Assembly (NCBI RefSeq): GCF_002807665.1
Contig: NZ_PEAY01000004.1
Coordinates: 348,604-412,603 of the forward strand
DNA: 64,000 nt
DNA from: Neoalteromonas facilis
GTDB taxonomy: Bacteria; Pseudomonadota; Gammaproteobacteria; Enterobacterales; Alteromonadaceae
Direction of reading: 5' to 3'
Shown one piece after another: positions 18,747 to 27,910 of this stretch. Below the pieces are notes generated by a model. It ran no database searches. It was not told the DNA's origin and was given only the letters and a program-made list of their open reading frames with translations. Made by a program: the position numbers and the translations under genes. Position 1 is the first letter of the stretch, and every line of letters starts with the position of its first letter.

Positions 18747-20456
18747 GTGATGGATGTACAAACACTCACATTTATTATCGTAGGCGGCTCTTTTGCGCTG
18801 TATATCGCGATTGCGATTTGGGCCCGTGCGGGTTCAACCAACGAGTTCTATGTTGCGGGCGGTGGTGTTCCTCCTGTAATGAACGGTATGGCGACAGCCG
18901 CTGACTGGATGTCTGCTGCGTCGTTTATCTCAATGGCAGGTTTGATCTCATTTATGGGATACGACGGTGCGGTTTACCTAATGGGTTGGACCGGCGGCTA
19001 TGTATTGTTAGCACTTTGCCTTGCCCCCTACTTACGTAAGTTCGGTAAGTTCACGGTACCAGACTTCATCGGTGACCGTTACTACTCGCAAACAGCACGA
19101 ACCGTTGCGGTATTCTGCGCTATCTTCGTATGTTTCACATACGTAGCGGGTCAGATGCGTGGCGTTGGCGTGGTATTCAGTCGTTTCCTAGAAGTTGACA
19201 TTGTGACCGGTGTTATCATCGGTATGGGTATCGTATTCTTCTACACCGTTTTGGGTGGCATGAAAGGCATTACCTATACACAGGTAGCGCAGTACTGCGT
19301 ATTGATTTTCGCTTATATCGTTCCTGCGGTATTTATCTCAATGATGGTGACTGGCCACATTCTTCCACAAACAGGATTTGGTGCGACACTCGCCGATGGG
19401 TCCGGAGTGTTCTTGCTCGACAAACTCGATGGTCTCTCCACCGAGCTGGGCTTTAACGAATACACATCCGGCACGAAGAGCATGATTGATGTATTCTTTA
19501 TTACCTTCGCGCTTATGGTGGGTACAGCTGGTCTACCGCACGTTATTGTACGTTTCTTCACTGTACCTAAGGTACGTGATGCACGTAAGAGTGCTGGTTG
19601 GGCATTAGCGTTCATCGCAATTCTATATACTACAGCACCATCTCTAGCTGCGTTTGCTCGCGTTAACATGATTGAAACCATCAATGGTCCACAAGGCACA
19701 GGTACGTCCTATGCTGAAGCACCAAGCTGGATCAAAAACTGGGAGCAAACAGGCCTGATCGGTTTTGAAGATAAGAATGGCGATGGCAAAATGTTCTATT
19801 CAGGTGATGAGCGCAACGAAATGAAAGTTGACCGCGACATCATGGTTCTTGCCAACCCTGAAATTGCAAACTTGCCAGCATGGGTTATTGCATTGGTTGC
19901 TGCGGGTGGTGTAGCGGCTGCACTTTCAACTTCTGCTGGTCTGCTGTTGGTTATTTCAACCTCCGTATCGCATGACTTGCTGAAACGAAACTTTGCGCCA
20001 GATATTAGTGACAAATCCGAATTGTTCTATGCACGTCTCGCTGCAGCGGTGGCAATCGGTATTGCTGGTTACTTTGGTATCAACCCGCCCGGCTTCGTGG
20101 CGCAGGTGGTGGCATTTGCCTTCGGTTTGGCGGCATCCAGCTTCTTCCCTGCGATCATTATGGGTATCTTCAGCAAGCGTATGAATGACAAAGGTGCAAT
20201 TGCGGGCATGTTGGCAGGTATTGCCTTTACCGCAGCCTATATCATTTACTTCAAGTTTGTGAATCCAGCGGCGAACGTACCTGCAAACTGGTGGTTTGGA
20301 ATTTCACCTGAAGGTATCGGTACTTTGGGTATGGCTGTGAACTTTGCAGTAGCATTCGCTGTATTCAAGATGACTGATGAAGCACCACAAGAAATACAAG
20401 ATTTAGTAGAAAGCATCCGTTTCCCGAAAGGGGCCGGAGAAGCTTCTGCGCACTAA
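18747..20456 (+). CDS. actP: Cation/acetate symporter
   Basis: 569 residues and about 13 membrane helices of the sodium:solute symporter family. ActP hallmarks are present: EFYVAGGGVPPVMNGMATAADWMSAASFISMAGLI near the N-terminus, GTAGLPHVIVRFFTVP in the middle, and STSAGLLLVISTSVSHDLLKR. A hydrophilic loop around residues 310–375 contains an EF-hand-like DKNGDGKMF stretch, as in other long ActP homologues. It imports acetate and similar short carboxylates with Na+ across the inner membrane for Acs. It forms an operon with the DUF485 gene; a strong terminator follows at 20483. Confidence 0.94.
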   Translation: MMDVQTLTFIIVGGSFALYIAIAIWARAGSTNEFYVAGGGVPPVMNGMATAADWMSAASFISMAGLISFMGYDGAVYLMGWTGGYVLLALCLAPYLRKFGKFTVPDFIGDRYYSQTARTVAVFCAIFVCFTYVAGQMRGVGVVFSRFLEVDIVTGVIIGMGIVFFYTVLGGMKGITYTQVAQYCVLIFAYIVPAVFISMMVTGHILPQTGFGATLADGSGVFLLDKLDGLSTELGFNEYTSGTKSMIDVFFITFALMVGTAGLPHVIVRFFTVPKVRDARKSAGWALAFIAILYTTAPSLAAFARVNMIETINGPQGTGTSYAEAPSWIKNWEQTGLIGFEDKNGDGKMFYSGDERNEMKVDRDIMVLANPEIANLPAWVIALVAAGGVAAALSTSAGLLLVISTSVSHDLLKRNFAPDISDKSELFYARLAAAVAIGIAGYFGINPPGFVAQVVAFAFGLAASSFFPAIIMGIFSKRMNDKGAIAGMLAGIAFTAAYIIYFKFVNPAANVPANWWFGISPEGIGTLGMAVNFAVAFAVFKMTDEAPQEIQDLVESIRFPKGAGEASAH

Positions 20457-20482
20457 GTCCAGATATTAATGTGATTAAGGTT

Positions 20483-20513
20483 AAAGGCTCGACGTTTTAG
20501 TCGAGCCTTTTTT
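20483..20513 (+). terminator. Intrinsic terminator after actP
   Basis: An 11-bp stem AAAGGCTCGAC (20483–20493) / GTCGAGCCTTT (20500–20510) with a 6-nt loop and a run of T. It separates the actP operon from the CBS/DUF294 gene. Confidence 0.92.
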
Positions 20514-20587
20514 GATCTAGCACAGCGTATCGTGGAGCAACTGATTTACACTTTACCTTTTAACATTGGCTATTCTGAGAAAATGAT

Positions 20588-22420
20588 ATGAGCACAGTTC
20601 CCCAGCAGATCAGTGACTTTCTGCGTACCTCAGCGCCTTTTGATGCGTTATGCGACAGTGATATTGAAGCGCTGGCACGTGGCGCCAACTTGATCTATCT
20701 CACCCAAGATAACAAAGCTCAGTTACTCAAGGGTAATACACATTGCTTGTACTTGATCCAAAGTGGCCAGTTTTCGGTGAAGGATTCCGATGGCCCAGAG
20801 CGGCACCTTAGTGATGGTGATTATTTTGGTGTTAGCGGCATTTTAGATGATGTGGATTACGCCATGGAGGTTACGGTTGATAAACCGGGGCTCATATTTT
20901 GTATGCCTCGAAAAGCCGTATTGCAGATCATGGAAACTGCGGCGGTTGCAAACTTTTTCAATAGCGCCAAGTCGGATGCTCTGCAAAATACGGCAGTAGC
21001 GGATTCCAATTCAATGTGGTTATACAAGCCGCTTTCAGAGGTGATTGGTAAGGCACCGGTTTCAGCTGACGTTGAGCAATCAATTCATGCTGCAGCGCGG
21101 ATCATGGCTGATCACAATGTTTCGTCCTTATTGGTAACCAAAGCGAATGATCTTGTTGGCATTGTAACGGATAGAGATTTACGCAATCGCGTTGTAGCGG
21201 AGCGAACCGATATCGATGCATCAATTGCGATGGTTATGACTGAGAAGCCAGCCAAGATCACGCAAAATCGCACCTTGTTCGATGCCCTTTCACTGATGAG
21301 TGAGCGTAATATTCATCACCTCCCGGTTATCGACCGATTCAGCCAAGAGCCTGTCGGTATGATCACAGCCAGTGATATTGTGCGGCATCAACGGGGCAAT
21401 GTGTTGTTTGTGATTGGGGAGTTGTCAAAGGCCGAGAACCTATATGAGCTCACTCGCGCTAGCTGGCAAATTCCGCATTACTTTTCGACGCATGCAAAGC
21501 GCCCTGGTGATTTTGATATTGCTGGTAAAGTGCTGTCTCAAGCAACCGATATCATGACGCGAAAACTGATCACCTACTTCCAGCAAAAAAATGGACCTGC
21601 GCCGATGGGCTATTGTTGGATCGTGTATGGCTCTCAGGCACGAGAAGATCAAACACTCGGATCTGATCAAGACAACGCATTACTGTTAGCGAGTTCACCA
21701 GATACGGCTCAGGCTGAGTATTTTGCAGACATGACGACCTATGTTTGTGAGGGCCTTAATAAATGTGGCATTAAACTGTGTCCTGGTAACATTATGGCCT
21801 CAAATCCTGAACTGCGTCTTTCACTGGATGAGGCGATTGAAGAAGCGAAACGATGGGTTAAGCAACCCACACCTGATGCCATAATGCATTTTAATATTTT
21901 TTTGGACGCGCGAGCGGTTGCAGGTGACTTTGAATTATTTAATCAACTCCAAGCGGCCAGAGCACCGTTACTCAAACAGAAGATGTTTTTAGCGGCCTTG
22001 GCGCGTCATACCAACGATATAGATGTACCGCTGTCGATGTTTCAGAAGTTTGTTTATGAGAAAGGACGAGAGGTTAAAGACAGCATTGATCTGAAGAAAA
22101 ACGCGATTGCGATCATTAACAATCTAGTGCGTTTATATGCGCTTGAGAGTTCACTGACGATGCCGGCAACACTTGGAAGACTGGCTAATTTGCCCTCGAC
22201 ATCAGGGCTTTCACATGGCGATGCAGATAATTTGAGAGATATTTGGTTGTTTATCAACCGCCTGCGTTGGCGGCATCAGTTAACACAAAAAGTTACAGAT
22301 AACTGTGTATCGGTGAGTGAATTGTCTTCGATAGAAAAACATCAATTAAAAGCCGCGTTTAAAGCGATTGATAGAGCACAGCAGGCAGCTGTTATGAAGT
22401 TTTCCGGTGGTATGGGGTAA
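20588..22420 (+). CDS. CNB–CBS–DUF294 nucleotidyltransferase-like protein
   Basis: 610 residues and no membrane segments. A cyclic-nucleotide-binding-like domain comes first (about 10–125), then a CBS pair (about 150–275: AARIMADHNVSSLLVTKANDLVGIVTDRDLRNR and HHLPVIDR…GMITASDIVRHQ). A DUF294 putative nucleotidyltransferase domain (WIVYGSQAREDQTLGSDQDNALLL, Gly-Ser…Asp-x-Asp) and a C-terminal substrate-binding-like helical domain follow. Such proteins often lie beside actP and a DnaQ-type exonuclease in gammaproteobacteria. The target of the nucleotidyltransferase domain is unknown; it may regulate acetate transport by sensing adenylates. The exonuclease gene follows after 2 bp, so they are surely cotranscribed. 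Confidence 0.85.
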   Translation: MSTVPQQISDFLRTSAPFDALCDSDIEALARGANLIYLTQDNKAQLLKGNTHCLYLIQSGQFSVKDSDGPERHLSDGDYFGVSGILDDVDYAMEVTVDKPGLIFCMPRKAVLQIMETAAVANFFNSAKSDALQNTAVADSNSMWLYKPLSEVIGKAPVSADVEQSIHAAARIMADHNVSSLLVTKANDLVGIVTDRDLRNRVVAERTDIDASIAMVMTEKPAKITQNRTLFDALSLMSERNIHHLPVIDRFSQEPVGMITASDIVRHQRGNVLFVIGELSKAENLYELTRASWQIPHYFSTHAKRPGDFDIAGKVLSQATDIMTRKLITYFQQKNGPAPMGYCWIVYGSQAREDQTLGSDQDNALLLASSPDTAQAEYFADMTTYVCEGLNKCGIKLCPGNIMASNPELRLSLDEAIEEAKRWVKQPTPDAIMHFNIFLDARAVAGDFELFNQLQAARAPLLKQKMFLAALARHTNDIDVPLSMFQKFVYEKGREVKDSIDLKKNAIAIINNLVRLYALESSLTMPATLGRLANLPSTSGLSHGDADNLRDIWLFINRLRWRHQLTQKVTDNCVSVSELSSIEKHQLKAAFKAIDRAQQAAVMKFSGGMG

Positions 22421-22422
22421 GC

Positions 22423-23115
22423 ATGTCAGTATTGTCCTGGATTAAAAAGCTCTCAGGCGGAAGTGCACAGCCGTTGCCACAGGCATTTGCGCAATCAAAA
22501 CTGCAAGACATTCCCTTTTTAGCTATTGATTTAGAGTTAACATCACTCGATGTTCAAAGTGCGAAAGTGCTGTCGATAGGTTGGGTGGCAGGACAGGCAC
22601 AGCGAGTGGACATGTCTAGCTGTTACTATCAAGTTATACGGACAAAAGAGGACTTACAGCAAAGCCCTGTGATCCACGGCTTAACTGACGAGGAAATACG
22701 CAACGGGGAGCACGTTCAAGAAGCGGTTGAACGCTTGAATGCTTATGTTGATAGCCATGTGTGGGTGTTTCATAACACGGGCTTAGATATTGGTGTGCTC
22801 AAAACGGTGGCAACGAATCTAGGATTATATATTCCAGCTATTGTCACAATTGATACATTAAAACTAGCTGTTTATGAGTTGCAGAAACGCCACAGTGTTT
22901 TGCCGCCCAACAGTGCCACTTTGTCTATTTGTCGTGACCGTTTAGATTTACCTGCGGCGCCAGCGCATAACGCTCTGGATGATGCTTTTGCCACGTTAAC
23001 CTTGTGGTTTGCACAACAACATAAGCTCGACCCAAAAGGTACACTTACTTTGCAGGATATTGTTCATACTGGGGCGATAGATGTGATCCACTTGGGTAAG
23101 CCCCCGAAGCAGTAG
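22423..23115 (+). CDS. DnaQ-family 3'-5' exonuclease
   Basis: 230 residues with the DEDDh exonuclease fold: exo I DLELT in FLAIDLELTSLD, exo II in HNTGLDIGVL, and exo III as the HNALDDAFAT motif that carries the catalytic His and Asp. It belongs to the PolC/DnaQ-like group found next to DUF294 proteins rather than being the replicative epsilon subunit: it is short and lacks a polymerase-binding tail. It lies 2 bp after the CNB–CBS–DUF294 gene. Its substrate may be DNA, RNA or a small nucleotide; the sequence does not say. Confidence 0.88.
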   Translation: MSVLSWIKKLSGGSAQPLPQAFAQSKLQDIPFLAIDLELTSLDVQSAKVLSIGWVAGQAQRVDMSSCYYQVIRTKEDLQQSPVIHGLTDEEIRNGEHVQEAVERLNAYVDSHVWVFHNTGLDIGVLKTVATNLGLYIPAIVTIDTLKLAVYELQKRHSVLPPNSATLSICRDRLDLPAAPAHNALDDAFATLTLWFAQQHKLDPKGTLTLQDIVHTGAIDVIHLGKPPKQ

Positions 23116-23126
23116 AGAAAAACTTG

Positions 23127-23453
23127 CTATTTTTGTAAGTGAGTACTTACCATGGTTTTGAGCTTTTTACGTACCATGCGTGTAGTGATTTCATCTTCAA
23201 TAATTCGGGCCACAAATAACCCTATTACCAGTGCAATAATAACCACCCACATCGGGAATGAGAGCCACAATGATAAAGCCGCATATATACTGCCCAATAC
23301 GCCTACTCGTAACAAAATCGCTAAACAGGTAAAAAACGAGATCGGCCAGCCTTGATTAATACTGTCGCGCACTTTCTCTAAATAAGTGAACTGATCTTCA
23401 CGGGGAAGGTGGGCTATTTCAGTGAAGTAATCGATGTAGGCTTTAATATCCAT
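23127..23453 (-). CDS. Small two-helix membrane protein of unknown function
   Basis: 108 residues from the ATG at 23453; the frame opens upstream to 23546, but those residues are not convincing. A helical N-terminus (YIDYFTEIAHLPREDQFTYLEKVRDS, 5–31) precedes two membrane segments at about 38–58 and 62–84, and a basic tail (RMVRKKLKTM). I do not recognise the family. It lies 98 bp after the DUF2157-like gene on the same strand and may be cotranscribed. It converges on the exonuclease gene. Confidence 0.6.
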   Translation of the reverse strand: MDIKAYIDYFTEIAHLPREDQFTYLEKVRDSINQGWPISFFTCLAILLRVGVLGSIYAALSLWLSFPMWVVIIALVIGLFVARIIEDEITTRMVRKKLKTMVSTHLQK

Positions 23454-23551
23454 ATTGTCAGTCCAAATTTCTGTCGTTATTTTGCGACGATCTAACTGTA
23501 GATGAATTACACACACTAGACAATAGTCTGGGCCCTTATCGGCCAATTTGT

Positions 23552-24580
23552 TTATTGCCGGGGGAAAAACAAAGTCCGTATTTTATCTGGGAGCTTTTGC
23601 TGAAGCTGTGTGCTAAGACGTTGCTCATGTCGCTGCCAGATTATACCTAGATAGATAATGGCTAGTCCCAGAATGCTGAGTGCGATAGGGAATAACCAAC
23701 TGTCTTTAAATACCACAGATGCTAAATGCGCGAGATAAATGAAAACGCCAATACCACCGAGTATGACAAACACTTTTCGCGTGAGCGCTATCCCGAACGC
23801 TATCATCAATATATTTATGCCGCAGTAGGCTAGTCGACTCCATTGAGAGCCTGAGTCCAGCAATGTTAATCCGCCCCAAAAAGCAAACGCGCCACCTAGG
23901 TATAGCCAAAATGCATAGTCATGTGTTTGGCGAGTTCGTAAATCTATCCAAACTGCGAATACGATCATGATAAGACCTGAATACAATGAAACCAACCGAC
24001 GCAGCTCCCAATCAGATTCACCTGAAGAAAGCATAACGGCAACATCCATACTCATGTACCAGAGCGTTAGGGCAATTGGCAGCATGATGAACGGGAACTT
24101 ATAACGCCATAACAGTGTAGCGCCGACAGCTAAGGTACCTAACTCCATATATAGCCAATGCCATTGAATATGTCGGTGGTATTCAGTGTAAGTGGTTTCA
24201 TCAGGCCAGAACCCCAGCCAGTGTTGAATACCGTAAATCAGTAATGGTGTAACGCAAACTGAAAAAGCAGCAGTTATCCCTGCTGGGGTATGTAAGTGTT
24301 TACTTACAAAATGTTTGCTGAGCAATATGCCTGCACTCATATAGATTAGCGACAAAATTGAGATGCCTGCACCACCAAACGTTTCCCAACCTAAGTTCAT
24401 GAAAATACTCATCGCACCGATCGCCACCAAACCGCCGAAGTAGTAAAGAACATGGGTAGTAGAAAACCGTGGCCCTGTTGCGGGGGATTCTTGCCACAAA
24501 GTTTCAAGCGCTTGGGCTTGCTCTAAAGAAATAATGCCTTTGTCGACGGCGTTTTGAAGTGACGCTTTATTTACCCGCAT
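23552..24580 (-). CDS. DUF2157-like multi-pass membrane protein
   Basis: 342 residues from an ATG at 24580, which has GAG six bases upstream; the frame opens at 24634 with other possible starts. A short soluble N-terminus (NKASLQNAVDKGIISLEQAQALETLW), as in DUF2157 proteins, is followed by about ten hydrophobic helices. No catalytic motif is visible. The function of the family is unknown. Its starts face the diguanylate cyclase gene at 24709, so a promoter region of about 130 bp is shared. Confidence 0.65.
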   Translation of the reverse strand: MRVNKASLQNAVDKGIISLEQAQALETLWQESPATGPRFSTTHVLYYFGGLVAIGAMSIFMNLGWETFGGAGISILSLIYMSAGILLSKHFVSKHLHTPAGITAAFSVCVTPLLIYGIQHWLGFWPDETTYTEYHRHIQWHWLYMELGTLAVGATLLWRYKFPFIMLPIALTLWYMSMDVAVMLSSGESDWELRRLVSLYSGLIMIVFAVWIDLRTRQTHDYAFWLYLGGAFAFWGGLTLLDSGSQWSRLAYCGINILMIAFGIALTRKVFVILGGIGVFIYLAHLASVVFKDSWLFPIALSILGLAIIYLGIIWQRHEQRLSTQLQQKLPDKIRTLFFPRQ

Positions 24581-24708
24581 AAGGATCTCATAGTGGCGAT
24601 AGTCCATTGCATTATATATACTCGCGAGGATCATTTGTCATCGTCGATGAATGGTGCGTTATTTAAACAGATCAAGATTGTATTGTAGTCGCAATCGGGT
24701 AGGTTATC

Positions 24709-26562
24709 GTGAACATCGCTCTATGGTTAGTACCAGCCTTTCGTCTTTGTAAAGCAAAGACGGCGTTTTATCGACATATTACGATAGTCGTCGTGGCGTT
24801 TTTGTCGATGTTCACAGTCACATTGGCTAATGCGTCAGACGTCATTGAAGTGGGCGCAAATGAAGATGGTCATCAACGCACAGGCATCGATCAGGTATTT
24901 TTTGACCCGGATAGAAGCCTTACCGTTTATAACGTACAACAAGCTCTGCTCAACAAAGAATTCCAACCACTTGCTACCAATGGTTCAACTGGATTAATCA
25001 AAGGCGATACCTGGACGGCATTTACCTTAGAAAATGTCACTGAACAGCGTTTGTCGTTGCATTTAGAGTATGTTGACCACCAAGTAATTGAGGTGGAAGC
25101 ATACGCCAGTGTTGGCTCTGCCAATACCTATGTGTTGTTGCAAAAGTTGTCAATGAACGAACCTTTTGCACATCGCCCTGTTACACATAACCGCTTTGTT
25201 ATTCCAGTTGAAATCCCCGCCAAACAACAGCTTCACATGTTAGTCCGATTTGATGCCACGGATGGTGGGTTTAGCTATCCGAGTATGCGCATATGGTCTC
25301 CCAACGCCTTGGTTGCGTCTCATGCCCGTGAAACAGGTTTATTAATGTTTCTGTTTGGCGGTTTCTTTTTGATGGCACTGTTTTCATTTGTGGCAGGTTT
25401 TGCCGCTGGGCGAAAATTATTTTTCCTCTATTCGTTGTATTCACTGTCAAAGATAACTTGTTGGGCCACCATTTTGGGCCTGACTCATCAGCATGTATTA
25501 ACAGACACTTTCCACTGGAGTTTGATGTCGATTAGCGGGGCTGTCACCATTGTGTGTGGACTTGTTTTTGCCCGCGCGTTTTTAAGCACGCGTACCCATA
25601 CGCCGCGTATGGACTACGTATTATTGTTCATGATCGCTAATGCATTTGTACTACTGACGGCTGCTATTTTCCAAGTCAAACTCTTAGCCATCATTACCAT
25701 TACACTTGCATTAATACTTTACCCTGTAGTTCTGATCGTGGGTTTCCTGCGCTGGCGACAAGGAGCCAGCGAGGCAGGTGTGTTTACGCTGGCTTGGGCA
25801 GCCTTAGTTATCGGTTTGGTGATGCAGGTTTTACGTGATGTTGGTGCAATCGAACATTCAATGTTTAATTACTATTTACCGCCTGTGGCGTCTTACATTG
25901 AAATGCTCACTATCATGTTCGCAATGGGACTGTTAGTGAAACATTTACGTCGCGACAAAGAAGCGACTGAGCGCGAGTATCGTGAACATCTAGAGAAGTC
26001 GAAAGAGCGTTTGGAACAAGAAGTTAAAATGCGTACGATTGAACTAGAACGCGCAAAAACAAGAGCAGAAGTCGAAGCGAATACTGACGACTTAACCGGT
26101 ATTAGAAATCGTCGTAGTTTTCTGATACATGCTGAACAGCGCCTTGAACTAGCGCTTCGTCAACACCAATCTTGTTGCTTGTTAATGATTGATCTTGACC
26201 ATTTCAAACGCATCAATGACACCCACGGACACAATGTTGGTGATGAGGCATTGAAACAGTTTGCGATAACCGTCGACACCCTGATCAGGGAAACCGATAT
26301 CTTCGGTCGTTTAGGTGGTGAAGAGTTTGTATTGTTTATCACCGAGCCGTGTGACGCAGCTGTTCAATTGGCAGAGCGCCTACTCCAAAAAACCACAGAG
26401 ATCCACGTAGACTCGCCTAAGGGACTAGTGAAGTTAACGGCTAGCATAGGTATTGCCTGTGCAATCCCACCAATTAATATCGAAGATCTACTGCACAAAG
26501 CTGATGAGGCGATGTACCGCGCCAAAGCTCAAGGTCGAAATTGTGCGGTATTGGCGCAATAG
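24709..26562 (+). CDS. 7TMR-DISM diguanylate cyclase
   Basis: 617 residues, GTG start at 24709. Signal segment (about 22–43, ending ANAS), then a periplasmic beta-sandwich of the 7TMR-DISMED2 type (about 50–205: GSTGLIKGDTWTAFTLENVTEQRLSLHLEY), seven membrane helices (about 215–415), a short coiled coil and a GGDEF domain. The active-site variant is GGEEF at 536–540, with the RETD inhibitory site at 527–530 kept. So synthesis of c-di-GMP with product inhibition is expected. The periplasmic domain is of the kind that binds carbohydrates or similar ligands. It stands alone, with no clear operon partner. Confidence 0.9.
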   Translation: MNIALWLVPAFRLCKAKTAFYRHITIVVVAFLSMFTVTLANASDVIEVGANEDGHQRTGIDQVFFDPDRSLTVYNVQQALLNKEFQPLATNGSTGLIKGDTWTAFTLENVTEQRLSLHLEYVDHQVIEVEAYASVGSANTYVLLQKLSMNEPFAHRPVTHNRFVIPVEIPAKQQLHMLVRFDATDGGFSYPSMRIWSPNALVASHARETGLLMFLFGGFFLMALFSFVAGFAAGRKLFFLYSLYSLSKITCWATILGLTHQHVLTDTFHWSLMSISGAVTIVCGLVFARAFLSTRTHTPRMDYVLLFMIANAFVLLTAAIFQVKLLAIITITLALILYPVVLIVGFLRWRQGASEAGVFTLAWAALVIGLVMQVLRDVGAIEHSMFNYYLPPVASYIEMLTIMFAMGLLVKHLRRDKEATEREYREHLEKSKERLEQEVKMRTIELERAKTRAEVEANTDDLTGIRNRRSFLIHAEQRLELALRQHQSCCLLMIDLDHFKRINDTHGHNVGDEALKQFAITVDTLIRETDIFGRLGGEEFVLFITEPCDAAVQLAERLLQKTTEIHVDSPKGLVKLTASIGIACAIPPINIEDLLHKADEAMYRAKAQGRNCAVLAQ

Positions 26563-26580
26563 AGAACTAAGCTATCGTGC

Positions 26581-26730
26581 GTGATTGCGACTCTTAGAGA
26601 ATTAGCCATCGCAGTAAAGCATCAAGAGGATTACTCCGCCAGTTTCCCGATCAAATCGTCAGAAGGGTTGTTGATTGACAATGGAATTCAATATCGACTA
26701 CTTGATAACGGAGAAAAAGAGGCTCTTTGA
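26581..26730 (+). CDS. Possible 49-residue small protein (doubtful)
   Basis: GTG at 26581 opens a 49-codon frame ending TGA at 26728–26730. The composition looks protein-like (LRELAIAVKHQED, SSEGLLIDNGIQYRLL), but there is no ribosome site. The frame stays open upstream into the end of the cyclase gene, so it could be the fragment of a decayed gene. No family is recognised. Confidence 0.2.
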   Translation: MIATLRELAIAVKHQEDYSASFPIKSSEGLLIDNGIQYRLLDNGEKEAL

Positions 26731-26788
26731 GTTCATACCAACGGAAGTTGCGTTAGAGTGTCTAGACTTTTAATTTCAATTCACGAGA

Positions 26789-26812
26789 TTATTTAGAGCT
26801 ACTTCTAAATAA
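26789..26812. promoter_or_regulatory. AT-rich inverted repeat upstream of oxidoreductase
   Basis: TTATTTAGA (26789–26797) and TCTAAATAA (26804–26812) are exact inverted copies 6 nt apart. They lie 42 bp before the GTG of the flavodoxin-fold gene. The position suits an operator or a leader hairpin; no regulator gene is adjacent. Confidence 0.35.
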
Positions 26813-26854
26813 GCAAATTTCGAACTCAATTGCTAGGCATTCTAAGGAAATAAG

Positions 26855-27505
26855 GTGAAAGTACATCTAGTTATAGCACATCCAGAACAAGGTTCTTTCA
26901 ATTTTGCATTACACAAAATAGCAATGGAAGTTTTGAAAAAAGAAAGCATCAAGTTTGAAGTTTCAGACTTGTATGAGCAAAACTTTAACCCAGTTGCGGG
27001 GAAAAGTGATACTAATAATTTTCCAGCTGAAGACTTGTTCCAATTAGCAAAAGCCCAAAGATTAGCGATTTCGAGTAACTCTTTTGTAAATAGCATTAGT
27101 CAAGAGCAAGAAAAGTTGGCTTCATCTGATCTACTAATTTTTCAATTTCCTTTGTGGTGGTGGTCTTTTCCGAGCATATTAAAAGGTTGGATCGATCGCG
27201 TGCTATCTTCCGGTTTTGCCTACGGTAACAACGCAATACTTGGGCCTAAAAAAGTCATGTATTCAATTACAACAGGTGGTGCCAACTCTGAAGAAGAGTT
27301 GGAGTATTACAAAAATAAAATTGACGGTTTATATCAAGATATATTTGGCTTTATGGGATGGGAGATTTTGCCAGCGTTTATAGCTCATGGTGTACAGCAA
27401 AAAACGGACGGGGAACGGCAGCTAATACTAGCTAATTATCAAGAGCATTTGCTTGGAAAGGTATTAGCAGATAGTTTAGATAATACAGATAATTTGAGTG
27501 TCTAA
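26855..27505 (+). CDS. NAD(P)H quinone reductase, flavodoxin-like fold
   Basis: 216 residues with a GTG start at 26855 and AAGGA upstream. The sequence fits the NQO1/MdaB group: VHLVIAHPEQGSFNFAL binds the flavin phosphate, FQFPLWWWSFPSILKGWIDRVLSSGFAYG is the conserved core, and SITTGGANSEEEL follows. Such enzymes are soluble FAD or FMN proteins that reduce quinones by two electrons. The substrate is unknown. The gene stands alone at the start of a run of unrelated small genes, and its AT content is higher than that of its neighbours. Confidence 0.85.
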   Translation: MKVHLVIAHPEQGSFNFALHKIAMEVLKKESIKFEVSDLYEQNFNPVAGKSDTNNFPAEDLFQLAKAQRLAISSNSFVNSISQEQEKLASSDLLIFQFPLWWWSFPSILKGWIDRVLSSGFAYGNNAILGPKKVMYSITTGGANSEEELEYYKNKIDGLYQDIFGFMGWEILPAFIAHGVQQKTDGERQLILANYQEHLLGKVLADSLDNTDNLSV

Positions 27506-27910
27506 AAAGGCGTTATGTCATACTCGTAGCAGCTTATTCAGCTCCACTTCTTTTTACATCAAAAAGTTGTTACTCGCAGCTTAAAATAGCATTACCTAAG
27601 TCCGCTTCTACCACGAATTAGCAGCTCAAGTTTACAATTTTCGAATGCTGCCCTTTGTCTGTTGAAGAAATGAGACTTATCCAAGGTGACTTATCTCAAT
27701 TATTCTTTTTATAACGGCTTTGGGGCAGCGCTAGCACTTTGTTTTAGCTGAGTCATGAGACTTATGCTCCACAAGATATGCGCGACACAGATAGTAAATA
27801 AGACTCTGATTTTTAGAAAAAACTATTGAGTTTTATTCATCATTTAAACCTTTTCGATTTTTTTCTCGTCACATAATCAGTTTTTGCATACTCACAAAAG
27901 GCCCTAATTG
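27506..27910. other. Intergenic region, no gene seen
   Basis: About 400 bp without a supported reading frame. The ten bases TGAGACTTAT occur twice (27671–27680, 27756–27765). The last part (about 27840–27895) is AT-rich and probably holds the promoter of the peptidase gene. Confidence 0.45.

Noticed and set aside
19739-19800. EF-hand-like DKNGDGK in ActP taken as a separate calcium domain
   Set aside because: It is a loop within the long ActP group and not an added domain.
27506-27600. GGCGTTATGT after the oxidoreductase gene, reminiscent of an integron attC end
   Set aside because: The core does not fit GTTRRRY and there is no matching partner core downstream; no integrase is in the window.
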